A stretch of 34,193 nt of DNA from Planctomycetota bacterium. GTDB taxonomy: Bacteria; Planctomycetota; Phycisphaerae; Sedimentisphaerales; Anaerobacaceae. Every line of letters starts with the position of its first letter. Position 1 is the first letter of the stretch. Under the pieces are notes generated by a model, which saw only the letters and a program-made list of their open reading frames with translations, was not told where the DNA came from and did not search any database. This document shows positions 7,389 to 16,182 of the stretch, one piece after another. Made by a program: the position numbers and the translations under genes. The stretch covers positions 1 to 34,193 of the forward strand of contig JAGLSU010000067.1 of NCBI GenBank assembly GCA_023135935.1, read 5' to 3'.

Positions 7389-9437
7389 ATGGTTATCTCC
7401 TCCAAACGTGCTGAATATTTATCTCGCACCGCTTTAGCCATAAGCGTTGTGTTCTTTACCATCGTCTTACTCCTGGGTCAATGGAGTCAGTTCTTCGCCG
7501 TCTACGCTGTAAGCTATTTCATCTTAGCTACTGCCATGATTTGGGCTGTCTTATGTTTCCAGTTCCATCAAGCAGCTCTCGCCGAACAGGAAAAGCTCGA
7601 TATGTCACAGCTGACAAGTGACGAAAAAAATGCCGCTATCTTCAAAAACAAAGATGAGCACGCCTCTATGTTCGCAATGCAGCGGCGAAGACTCGAAATT
7701 TTCGAAAAATGGTTCCTCCCCGGTTTCTCCGCACTCATCGCTATATACCAATTAGCTATTGGCTACTATATTCTCAAAAAGCTCAATGCCGGACTCGAAT
7801 TATATCCAAGGCAACCACTCGTCTGTGCAATCTGCCTCACTGCCATCGCGTTCGTCAGTTTCCTTATCTCACGTTACGCTACCGGAATGTCCGCGCAAAA
7901 GCTCTGGAAACCTTTAAGAGCAGGGGGCAGTTTACTGCTCGGCACAGCATTCCTCTGTTTCGCCATAGCCATCGCTCTGGCACTGTCGCAATTCAAAATC
8001 TTCGCGGTAATAAATGTCATTAACTACGTTATACCAATCCTGCTCATCATCCTCGGCGCCGAAACCGCCTTAAACATCGTCATGGATATCTACCGCCCAA
8101 GGATAAAAGGATTCTATAGCAGAAGTGCTTTCGACAGCAGACTGCTCGGACTCATAAATGAACCAGGAGAAATATTCCGAACAGCCGCATCAACTATCGA
8201 TTACCAGTTCGGCTTCAAGGTCTCGCAGACGTGGTTCTATAAACTACTCGAAAAAGCTATCGTTCCTCTCGTACTATTCGCCGCCCTAAACCTCTATTTG
8301 CTAAGCTGCATTGTCATCGTAGCACCAAACGAACAGGCTATAATAGAGCACTTCGGCAATCCAATGAACGATGCCAAACAAGTCAGAATCATCGGACCGG
8401 GATTAGCTTTCAAATGGCCGTGGCCAATTGATATCGCGTACAAATATCCTACTAAAATGATTTCCGAAATTTATATCGGCTTCACACCAAAAGACGACGA
8501 GCACGCACATGATACCTCTTTACTCTGGGGAAAAGAACACCACGAACAAGAGGACATGCTGCTTATCGCCAGCGGACAAACAGATGAAAAAACCGGCACC
8601 GTACCCGTGAGCCTGCTCATCACCACCGTACCCATACAATACAGAGTAAAGGACTTATACTCTTATCTATACAATCATAACGAACCGAAAGAACTATTCA
8701 AATCCATCTGTTATCGCGAGCTCACAAGGCTCGCAGCAAGCACAAAAATAGAAGTCAACAATCAAGACGATATCGAAAAAAGCATACTCGGAGCTGGACG
8801 GGCACAGGCAAAAAAAATACTGACACAAAGAATACAAAATGCTGTGGACGAAGAAGGACTCGGAATAGAAATCGTCTTTTTAGGACTCCAGGGAATACAT
8901 CCGCCGCCTCAGGTTGCTGTCGATTATCAAAAAGTTGTCGGCGCCGTACAAAAAAAACAGGCACTTATACTGCGAGCCCATGCCAAGCGTAATGAAATTT
9001 TAAGCAGTCTCGCTGGCTCCGTCTCTGATGCTGAAAAACTCTATGAACTTGCTGCCAAATACCAAAACGCAAAAAACAAAAATGACACAAAACAACTCGA
9101 CATGCTTGAAAAACAATTAGATGAAGCATTCGCACAGGCAAGTGGCGAAATCTTCACAACACTAAGAGATGCACAAAGCTATTCATTCAAAAAAGCTACA
9201 CTCGCGAAAGCTACGGGACAAAGATTTGATAGCCAGCTAAAAGCATATAGAGCCGCAAAAAGTATCTATAAACGCCAGCAAAGATTGGCTGCCTTGGAAG
9301 AAACTCTCGAAAACATAAGAAAATTTGTCATCGTCACTGACGAAAACGACACACAGGTTTTTATTGTCGATGTAAAAGAAAAACTAACACCAAGTTTGTA
9401 TGAATTAGGTGGTTTTGAGGAGCAATCCGGAAAATGA
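7389..9437 (+). CDS. HflK-like SPFH protein with polytopic N-terminal domain (682 aa)
   Basis: The N-terminal 310 residues contain about seven hydrophobic helices (roughly 13-31, 36-57, 112-130, 143-161, 180-200, 205-226, 289-311). An SPFH/band 7 domain follows, starting VAPNEQAIIEHFGNP (311-325) with the HflK-like GPGLAFKWPWPID, and then a long charged coiled-coil C-terminus (about 530-660). Canonical HflK is about 400 residues with one anchor, so the membrane domain is an addition or fusion. SPFH proteins form large membrane cages that in E. coli surround the FtsH protease; FtsH is not in this window. It overlaps the next SPFH gene by four bases (ATGA) and heads the 7.4-24 kb operon. No Shine-Dalgarno is visible at the ATG. 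Confidence 0.85.
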   Translation: MVISSKRAEYLSRTALAISVVFFTIVLLLGQWSQFFAVYAVSYFILATAMIWAVLCFQFHQAALAEQEKLDMSQLTSDEKNAAIFKNKDEHASMFAMQRRRLEIFEKWFLPGFSALIAIYQLAIGYYILKKLNAGLELYPRQPLVCAICLTAIAFVSFLISRYATGMSAQKLWKPLRAGGSLLLGTAFLCFAIAIALALSQFKIFAVINVINYVIPILLIILGAETALNIVMDIYRPRIKGFYSRSAFDSRLLGLINEPGEIFRTAASTIDYQFGFKVSQTWFYKLLEKAIVPLVLFAALNLYLLSCIVIVAPNEQAIIEHFGNPMNDAKQVRIIGPGLAFKWPWPIDIAYKYPTKMISEIYIGFTPKDDEHAHDTSLLWGKEHHEQEDMLLIASGQTDEKTGTVPVSLLITTVPIQYRVKDLYSYLYNHNEPKELFKSICYRELTRLAASTKIEVNNQDDIEKSILGAGRAQAKKILTQRIQNAVDEEGLGIEIVFLGLQGIHPPPQVAVDYQKVVGAVQKKQALILRAHAKRNEILSSLAGSVSDAEKLYELAAKYQNAKNKNDTKQLDMLEKQLDEAFAQASGEIFTTLRDAQSYSFKKATLAKATGQRFDSQLKAYRAAKSIYKRQQRLAALEETLENIRKFVIVTDENDTQVFIVDVKEKLTPSLYELGGFEEQSGK

Positions 9438-10324
9438 AAAATTTAGCTATTACAATCTTTATCGTTTTACTAATCGCTATCATGGCACTGTGCCTCGTTT
9501 CTTTCCAGGTCAGACAGATTCAATCTGCTCTGGTTACAACCTTCGGAAAACCAACAAGGCAAATTACCGAACCGGGTTGGTATTTCAGATGGCCGGCACC
9601 AATACAAAGGGTTTACAAATTCGACTCAAGAATGAGAGTCTTTGAAACCAGCGTCGGTGAGACAACAACAAAAACTGCCGTACCAATAATTGTAAATTCC
9701 TATCTCGTTTGGAAAATTGCCCAGCCGCTTGAGTTCTTCAACTCCGTCGGAACCGTCAAAGAAGCTGAAAACAAACTAAGAAGTCAAATCAGCGATACGC
9801 AAAACAAGGTTATAGGCCAGCATTACTTCTCAGAATTCGTAAATAGTGACCAATCAAAAATCAAAATCCGGCAAATCCAGAGCGAAATGCTCACTGACCT
9901 GAAACAAGCTGTCTTGGACGATTACGGTATCGAAATCAAAACACTCGGAATAAAACAACTAAAAATCAGCGACGATGTCACAAAGGATGTCTTCGAACGC
10001 ATGAGAGCCGAAAGAAACAGAAAAACACATGCCACCATCGCTCAAGGCAAAGCACAGGCAACTAAAATCCAAACCGATGCTGATTCCAAAAAAACCGAAC
10101 TGTTAGCCGCCGCTCAGGCAAGAGCAAAAGCTATCAGAGGCCAGGGTGATGCCGAAGCTGCAAAATACTACAAAATGCTCGAAGAAGACCCCGAACTCGC
10201 CATGTTCCTCAGAGATATCGAAGCACTCAAAAAAATACTGCGGGAAAGGTCAACCATCGTCCTAAGTGCCGATACCGAACCTTTTAAACTGCTAAAACAA
10301 ATGCCGGATATAAAACCAAAATAA
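9434..10324 (+). CDS. hflC: HflC-like SPFH membrane protein
   Basis: A 296-residue protein with one N-terminal anchor (about 4-24) and a band 7/SPFH domain: QSALVTTFGKPTRQITEPGWYFRWP matches the HflC entry strand. The helical tail has the typical GKAQATKIQTDADSKKTELLAAAQARA (about 205-232), which forms the coiled-coil wall of HflKC cages. It ends with the hydrophobic-loop segment ERSTIVLSADTEPFKLL, as in HflC. The 4-base overlap with the gene before it and 4-base gap to the gene after it indicate coupled translation of three SPFH subunits. The GAGGAG at 9418-9423, about 11 bases upstream, can serve as ribosome site. Confidence 0.9.
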   Translation: MKNLAITIFIVLLIAIMALCLVSFQVRQIQSALVTTFGKPTRQITEPGWYFRWPAPIQRVYKFDSRMRVFETSVGETTTKTAVPIIVNSYLVWKIAQPLEFFNSVGTVKEAENKLRSQISDTQNKVIGQHYFSEFVNSDQSKIKIRQIQSEMLTDLKQAVLDDYGIEIKTLGIKQLKISDDVTKDVFERMRAERNRKTHATIAQGKAQATKIQTDADSKKTELLAAAQARAKAIRGQGDAEAAKYYKMLEEDPELAMFLRDIEALKKILRERSTIVLSADTEPFKLLKQMPDIKPK

Positions 10325-10328
10325 TAAA

Positions 10329-11609
10329 ATGACTGAACATAACCACGACAACGAAATAGAAAACAGCTCTCAGTCGCTCCCGACCGAGCAAGCAGACACC
10401 GATCAGCTCGATGTTGCAGGGAAATCGCTCTACGATGCCCTGAAAATCAGCTTCTTCATCCTGAAGATAATTATGCTCGTACTGGTAGTACTCTTTTTTA
10501 TCTCAGGATTCAGAATGGTCGAACCGGACGAACAGGCACTCGTACTAAGATTCGGAAAAATCAGGGGCCTTGCCGAAGACAAACTTCTCAACCCGGGGCT
10601 GCACTGGATATTCCCTTATCCAATAGACGAAATCGTAAAAATCCCCGTCGCCAAAAAGATAAACCTTCCCATTAACTCTTTCTGGTACTATCAATCAAAA
10701 AAAGACATACTCGCCGGAAAGAGCTCTACCAGAGTACCAACATCACTAAATCCAATTAAAGACGGATACTGCATCATCGGCGGTGAAAAACAAACTCAAT
10801 CAATCACCGACTCCTCTGGTGACGATTACAGCATCGTACATTCAAAATGGCAACTAACTTACCAAATCGACGACCCGGAACGTTTCTATAATAATGTTTA
10901 CACAGATAGCACAAAACCGGGACAAAGCTACACCGAAGTCATCAAAAAAAGCGTAACCCCTTTACTCGAAAACATCGTCGCCGATGCCGTCGTCGATGCC
11001 ATGGTCTATTACTCAATCGACGAAGCTATTTCAAGCCAGGACAGAATCCCCAAACACGTCAAAAAACTCGTTCAGCAAAAACTCGACGATATTCAAAGCG
11101 GAATAACCGCCGTCTCACTGCAACTAACTGACATAACTTGGCCGCGACAGGTCGACAAAGTATTTATCGCTTCAATAAAAGCCAGCCAGATAAGCCAAAA
11201 GGAAATTAGCGAAGCCAAGGGATATGCGGAAAACACCCTGAACGAAACTGCCGGACCCATCGCCGCTCAACTCCTCACTGCCATTAAGGACCAAACCTCC
11301 ACACAACAGCAGTTGGACATCTTCTGGAATCAATTAGCCGGCTCCGCGCAGCAGACAATCGCCCAAGCCAGAGCTTATCGAGGAAAAATAGTCGAAGCCG
11401 CAAAAGCAAATGCTGACTACCTCAAACAAATACTGCCCCAATACCGAAAAAGACCTAAACTTGTAATTCAAAATATTTATCAGGATGCAATCGAACACGT
11501 CCTCGAAAATGCGGATGAAAAAATGGTCATTCAACCCACCATAAGTGGCAAAGGAAGGGAAATCCGGATACTACTCAATAGGGACCCCGCAATAAAGAAG
11601 GAAAAATAA
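10329..11609 (+). CDS. Second HflK-like SPFH membrane protein
   Basis: A 426-residue protein: acidic, His/Asn-rich cytoplasmic N-terminus (1-38), one anchor (about 40-60), SPFH domain from FRMVEPDEQALVLRFGK (61-77) with GLHWIFPYPIDEI, then a coiled-coil tail with QARAYRGKIVEAAKANADYL (about 347-366). This is close to classical HflK in length and order. With the HflC-like gene it would suffice for an HflKC complex, so the polytopic 682-residue protein is a third, extra subunit. The next gene is a metal ATPase 14 bases downstream. A functional tie between the SPFH complex and metal or lipid export is suggested only by operon position. Confidence 0.87.
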   Translation: MTEHNHDNEIENSSQSLPTEQADTDQLDVAGKSLYDALKISFFILKIIMLVLVVLFFISGFRMVEPDEQALVLRFGKIRGLAEDKLLNPGLHWIFPYPIDEIVKIPVAKKINLPINSFWYYQSKKDILAGKSSTRVPTSLNPIKDGYCIIGGEKQTQSITDSSGDDYSIVHSKWQLTYQIDDPERFYNNVYTDSTKPGQSYTEVIKKSVTPLLENIVADAVVDAMVYYSIDEAISSQDRIPKHVKKLVQQKLDDIQSGITAVSLQLTDITWPRQVDKVFIASIKASQISQKEISEAKGYAENTLNETAGPIAAQLLTAIKDQTSTQQQLDIFWNQLAGSAQQTIAQARAYRGKIVEAAKANADYLKQILPQYRKRPKLVIQNIYQDAIEHVLENADEKMVIQPTISGKGREIRILLNRDPAIKKEK

Positions 11610-11623
11610 AAACAAACCAAACC

Positions 11624-13564
11624 ATGGCCCATAAACATTTACATTTTAAAGAAAACATCGACGCCGAACACACACACGGCAAGCAAATTCGCATAAGCAT
11701 CGCTCTGCTCGGAACCTTAGCCGGCGGAGTCCTCTTAATAAATAGCAGTATCGCAAGAATATTCTACGGCCGAACAAGTGACCAAGCCGAGTTTCTCGCG
11801 ATGGCCGCCGCAATATTACTCGGCGCACCAATCGTCCTGCACGCAATTAAAAGTCTCTTCAAAAAACAAATGCACATGGACGAACTCGTAGCACTCGCAA
11901 TAATCGCAGCCTTCGCAACTCAAAACTATGCTACCGCGGGAATCGTCGCGTTCTTCATGCTGCTAAGTGAACTCATGGAAAGTCGTACCGCACTCGGCGC
12001 TCGCGCCTCAATCGAATCTCTGATAAAACTCACTCCGACACAGGCAAATCTACTTGCCGAAGACGGTTCCGAAAAGGAAATAAAAGTCAGCTCACTAAAA
12101 ACCGGCGACTGTGTCCGCGTCCGACCGGGTGACAATATCCCAGCCGACGGAGAAATCGTCAACGGCCTAAGCTCCATAAACGAAGCAACAATAACTGGCG
12201 AATCTCTACCCGTCGACAAAGTACCCGGAATGCAGGTCTTCGCTGGAACAAACAATCTCACCGGTGTCCTCGATATCAAAGTAACAAAAGCCGGAAAAGA
12301 TACCACACTCGGAAAGGTTCAGTCACTAATCATACAAGCCGAGCACACAAAAATTCCCATCATGAGAATAATCGACCGCTACGTCAAATGGTACACACCA
12401 ACAATACTGATGGTCGCGGGAATCGTACTGTTCTTCACACATGATATCAACCGTGCCATCACCATCCTTGTCATCTCCTGTCCCTGTGCACTAATCCTCG
12501 CAACACCAACTGCCATGGTCGCAGCTATCTCCGCATCAGCCAGACTCGGCATACTCGTTAAAAATGTCGCCGACCTCGAAATAGCGGGAAAAATAACCGC
12601 CATAGTCTTCGACAAAACTGGAACCGTAACAACAGGCCAGCTATACGTCACAAAACTAACACCAGCCGAAGGTATCGAACCTTCCGAATTGCTCGCCACT
12701 GCCGCAGCCGCTGAACAAATGAGTAAACACCCAGCCGCAAGGGCACTGCACTTGGTCGCAAAAGAAGCTAACCTCTCATTGCCCACTGCCCAGAACTTCA
12801 AGGAAACTCCCGGAAAAGGTGTCGCCGCTCTCATCAACTCCGAAAAAATCATCGTCGGAAGAGACACCTTCCTAAAAGAAGAAAAAGTAAACATGAACAA
12901 TGTCACGGGCCCCGAACTGCACGAGGAGCAGGGCTTCAGCACACTCTACGTCGCGAAAAACTCGAAGTGTATCGGATGGATAGGCATGCAGGATAAAACA
13001 AGACCACAGGCACACCACGCAGTAAAAGAACTGCTCGACATCGGAATAAAAAGAGTTACCATGCTCACCGGTGACAGAACCGAAGTCGCAAACCGTGTCG
13101 CCGCAGAATTAGGATGCACCGATTTCAAGGCACATTGCCTGCCGCAGGACAAACTCGCTATAGTCGAACAAATCAAAGCAGATGGCCACGCAGTCGCTGT
13201 TGTCGGCGATGGTATAAACGACGCACCAGCTTTAGCTGCCGGCGACCTCGGTATCGCTATGGGTGCTGCAGGCAGTGACGTCGCTATAAATTCCGCTTCA
13301 ATCGCGCTAATGAGTAACGACCTCAAAAGACTGCCTTTCCTCATAAGACTCTCAAGAAAAACCAGGGGAATCATAAACGGAAATCTACTCTTCGGCATCA
13401 TCTTTATCATACTCGGAGTCACTGCGGCATCACTTGCTTGGCTGCCCGTTATCTATGCCGCGATGTTGCACTTCTTCGGCTCATTAGTTGTCGTCTTCAA
13501 TAGTGCTCGACTTGTCCGTTACGGAGAAGAACTCGACCACGAACCACATGTAACGTCATTATAA
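11624..13564 (+). CDS. P1B-type heavy-metal translocating ATPase
   Basis: Pumps a transition metal out of the cytoplasm at the cost of ATP. The 646-residue sequence has the P-ATPase set: TGES actuator loop (191-194), CPC in the membrane (286-288), phosphorylated Asp330 in DKTGT, the P1B-specific HP dipeptide (369-370, in SKHP), TGD (482-484) and GDGINDAP (528-535). There is no N-terminal HMA domain; instead residues 1-19 are His-rich (MAHKHLHFKE...EHTHGK). The last helix reads LHFFGSLVVVFNSARL, partly like the HEGxT/S motif of P1B-4 pumps and without the Asp-Gly pair of ZntA. CPC argues for Cu/Zn/Cd-type, so metal specificity is uncertain. The coding strand is very G-poor, like its operon neighbours. 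Confidence 0.95.
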   Translation: MAHKHLHFKENIDAEHTHGKQIRISIALLGTLAGGVLLINSSIARIFYGRTSDQAEFLAMAAAILLGAPIVLHAIKSLFKKQMHMDELVALAIIAAFATQNYATAGIVAFFMLLSELMESRTALGARASIESLIKLTPTQANLLAEDGSEKEIKVSSLKTGDCVRVRPGDNIPADGEIVNGLSSINEATITGESLPVDKVPGMQVFAGTNNLTGVLDIKVTKAGKDTTLGKVQSLIIQAEHTKIPIMRIIDRYVKWYTPTILMVAGIVLFFTHDINRAITILVISCPCALILATPTAMVAAISASARLGILVKNVADLEIAGKITAIVFDKTGTVTTGQLYVTKLTPAEGIEPSELLATAAAAEQMSKHPAARALHLVAKEANLSLPTAQNFKETPGKGVAALINSEKIIVGRDTFLKEEKVNMNNVTGPELHEEQGFSTLYVAKNSKCIGWIGMQDKTRPQAHHAVKELLDIGIKRVTMLTGDRTEVANRVAAELGCTDFKAHCLPQDKLAIVEQIKADGHAVAVVGDGINDAPALAAGDLGIAMGAAGSDVAINSASIALMSNDLKRLPFLIRLSRKTRGIINGNLLFGIIFIILGVTAASLAWLPVIYAAMLHFFGSLVVVFNSARLVRYGEELDHEPHVTSL

Positions 13565-13584
13565 ATCTTTGCTTGTGAAATACT

Positions 13585-14814
13585 ATGGAACATGCGATTG
13601 AAACTTTTTCTTTGACCAAAATCTTCACCGACTGGTGGGGACGTAATAGAGTCTATGCCGTCGAAGACCTCAACCTGAAAATCAAATACAATGAAGTTTT
13701 CGGCCTGCTCGGGCCAAACGGCTCAGGAAAAACCACAACTCTCAAAATGCTCCTCGGTCTGCTATACCCCACAAAGGGCAAAGCCGCCATATTTGGAGGC
13801 GACGGTACCGACCCGAAAATAAACGCACGCATCGGTTTTCTACCGGAAGAATCCTATCTATACAAATACCTGAACGCACGGGAAACGCTCGACTTTTACG
13901 GACGAATCTTCGGACTGCCTGCAAAAGTAAGAAAAATGAGAATCGAAACACTGCTCGATATGGTAGGACTAAAAACCGTCGCGAACAGACCCGTCGGAAC
14001 ATTCTCAAAAGGTATGGCCAGAAGAATCGGACTCGCTCAGGCACTCATCAACGACCCCGACCTTCTGATACTCGATGAACCCACCACCGGACTCGACCCC
14101 ATCGGCACGAGACAAATAAAGGACCTCGTAATTCAACTCGCAAAACGAGGAAAAACAATATTGCTTTGCAGCCACCTCCTCGCCGATGTCGAAGATGTCT
14201 GCGACAGAATTGCTATCCTCTATGGCGGAAAAATACAGACCGAAGGACAAGTTAAGGACCTCCTGCTGCAAACTGACAAAAAACAAATCAATATCAATAG
14301 CGGCTCCATCACTGATATCACTACCGAAAAAATTAAACGACTCATCAAAGCAGACAAAGCCGAGTGCGAAATCACTTCGCCGATGGAAAAACTCGAAACA
14401 TTCTTCATCAAAACCGTCGTCGCCGCTCAACAACAAGACAAGTCCACCAGCGGTGCCGTCAGCACTACACAAATTAGCGATTTCCTCGCCTCAAAATCCA
14501 TCGAAGAAAATATTCTCGATAAACTCGTATCAGCACCGGTATCCAAACCAACCGAATCAACAACAACTGAAAAAGTCGAACTGCTAAAAACCACCGAACC
14601 CCAACCGGACAAACAATTGCTCGAACAACTAACCAAACCCGCCGAACCCGTAAAAACCGTCTCTGCCGACGAAACAGAAACCACCGAACCACAAATTCCC
14701 GAACTGGAAAAAAACGAGAAAAATATCCTGGAACAACTCACTGACCGCTCGGCATCCAAAAACGATAACACTGAGCAAACTGATACTCAGACAGGAGAAT
14801 CAGGTGATGCATAG
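13585..14814 (+). CDS. ABC transporter ATPase with long Thr/Pro/Glu-rich repetitive tail
   Basis: Energises the permease encoded next (14804-16168, 11-base overlap). The nucleotide-binding domain (about 1-225) has Walker A GPNGSGKTT (43-51), signature FSKGM (140-144), Walker B LLILDEP (160-166), and the switch His197 in LLCSHLL. The drug/ABC-2 exporter-like order resembles CcmA/NatA. A small C-terminal domain (225-285) is followed by about 120 low-complexity residues. Three similar short motifs are spaced along this tail: NILDKLVSAP (about 308), QLLEQLTKPAEP (about 343) and NILEQLTDRSASK (about 379). Such tails are not part of the ABC family, and they look like tethered binding motifs. The protein is 409 aa, against about 240-310 for usual members. 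Confidence 0.92.
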   Translation: MEHAIETFSLTKIFTDWWGRNRVYAVEDLNLKIKYNEVFGLLGPNGSGKTTTLKMLLGLLYPTKGKAAIFGGDGTDPKINARIGFLPEESYLYKYLNARETLDFYGRIFGLPAKVRKMRIETLLDMVGLKTVANRPVGTFSKGMARRIGLAQALINDPDLLILDEPTTGLDPIGTRQIKDLVIQLAKRGKTILLCSHLLADVEDVCDRIAILYGGKIQTEGQVKDLLLQTDKKQININSGSITDITTEKIKRLIKADKAECEITSPMEKLETFFIKTVVAAQQQDKSTSGAVSTTQISDFLASKSIEENILDKLVSAPVSKPTESTTTEKVELLKTTEPQPDKQLLEQLTKPAEPVKTVSADETETTEPQIPELEKNEKNILEQLTDRSASKNDNTEQTDTQTGESGDA

Positions 14815-16168
14815 TATCTGGGCTGTCGCCAAAAACACTATAAGGCAGGCCTTGAGGATGAAAATTGCCGCCGTCTTTATTATCCTGCTGCTCGTCCTGC
14901 TGCCCGTCATGGGGCTCATAACAACCGGAGACGGAACACTAAAGGGCAGACTGCAGACATTCATAAGTTATAGCATGTCACTGACCTCGCTGCTGCTCTG
15001 CATGTTCACAATAATCGCGACAACTTTCTCGCTGACAAACGACATAAAACAAAAACAAATCTTCACCGTACTTACAAAACCAATACGACGCTCACAACTG
15101 CTGATAGGAAAATTACTCGGCGTAACAATATTAAGCTCAGCCCTCTTAGCCCTTTTCTCCGTTATAATATACACCATTGTTATTTACACACCTAAATTTT
15201 ACAACGCTTCACAAGACGAACTCAAACAAGTCAATAACGAATTCTTCACCGCCCGTGCCAGCCTGACTCCCACCGATATCGACGTCACTGACGAGGTCAA
15301 CAAACTTTACGAAAAACTCGAAAGAAACGGACAAATACCACCAAACACATCTCCGAGAGCTGTCAAAGCTCTCCTTACCATGCAGAAAAAACTCGAAAAA
15401 AGAGCTGCCGAAGTTGGCGGCGAACTGCTCTGGGAATTCAACAATGTAAAACCACTCGACCCAAATCAGTCAATCTTCGTAAAATTCAAATATGATGTCG
15501 CGGTAAACCCGCCAGACTTGCAAATCTACGGCAGATGGGTGATAGGGGACTATCGCCAGATTCAATCCGGAAAAATCGAAACACCTATCCGCTACTTCGA
15601 CCGAAAGGACCTCATCAGAACAGTCTACGAAGTCGAAGTACCAGCCGACGTCATTGCCGAAGACGGCTTCTTAGCTGTCGGATTCATAAATACCACTCTA
15701 AACGACACCGTCGTAATGTTTCCGCCTAAAGACGGACTGGAAGTACTATACAAAGCCGATACGTTCACCGCCAATTTCATCAGAGCTGCATTATTAATAT
15801 TACTCCGACTTGTCTTCCTTGCCTGCTTCGCGATACTCGCTTCGACTTTTCTCTCTTTCCCCGTAGCAATATTACTCTGCTTAACAATTTTCTCCACTGC
15901 GACCGTCAGCACGTTTATTGTCGAATCATTCGACTTCATGAGTGAAAACGTAAGCGCCGCCTATCGATATACACTAAAACCAATCATACAACTCCTCCCG
16001 CAATTTGACAAAATCAGCCCCTCAAAATTCCTGATACATGGACAACTTTTGAGCTGGTCCATGTTGGCAAAGGTCGCTGGAATTATGATTTGTATAAAAG
16101 CTGCCTTAGTCTTAATGCTTGCATTGCTAATCTTTACTTATAGGGAAATAGCCAAAGTTATAATCTAA
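14804..16168 (+). CDS. ABC-2 permease with large extracytoplasmic domain
   Basis: A 454-residue membrane protein. Helices lie at about 20-42, 55-77 and 100-125; the ABC-2 coupling segment NDIKQKQIFTVLTKPIRRSQ follows the second helix. Residues about 130-320 form a soluble extracytoplasmic domain, and more helices follow at about 322-375 and 405-448. The coupling segment is alike in the minus-strand permease at 6254 (TIMTVLSKPVRRP), so the two belong to one subfamily. The gene overlaps its ATPase and is followed after 14 bases by the TPR-like gene. The substrate is unknown. Two ATGs in a row open the frame; AGGAG about 10 bases upstream fits either. Confidence 0.88.
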   Translation: MMHSIWAVAKNTIRQALRMKIAAVFIILLLVLLPVMGLITTGDGTLKGRLQTFISYSMSLTSLLLCMFTIIATTFSLTNDIKQKQIFTVLTKPIRRSQLLIGKLLGVTILSSALLALFSVIIYTIVIYTPKFYNASQDELKQVNNEFFTARASLTPTDIDVTDEVNKLYEKLERNGQIPPNTSPRAVKALLTMQKKLEKRAAEVGGELLWEFNNVKPLDPNQSIFVKFKYDVAVNPPDLQIYGRWVIGDYRQIQSGKIETPIRYFDRKDLIRTVYEVEVPADVIAEDGFLAVGFINTTLNDTVVMFPPKDGLEVLYKADTFTANFIRAALLILLRLVFLACFAILASTFLSFPVAILLCLTIFSTATVSTFIVESFDFMSENVSAAYRYTLKPIIQLLPQFDKISPSKFLIHGQLLSWSMLAKVAGIMICIKAALVLMLALLIFTYREIAKVII

Positions 16169-16182
16169 AACGAAAACCAATT

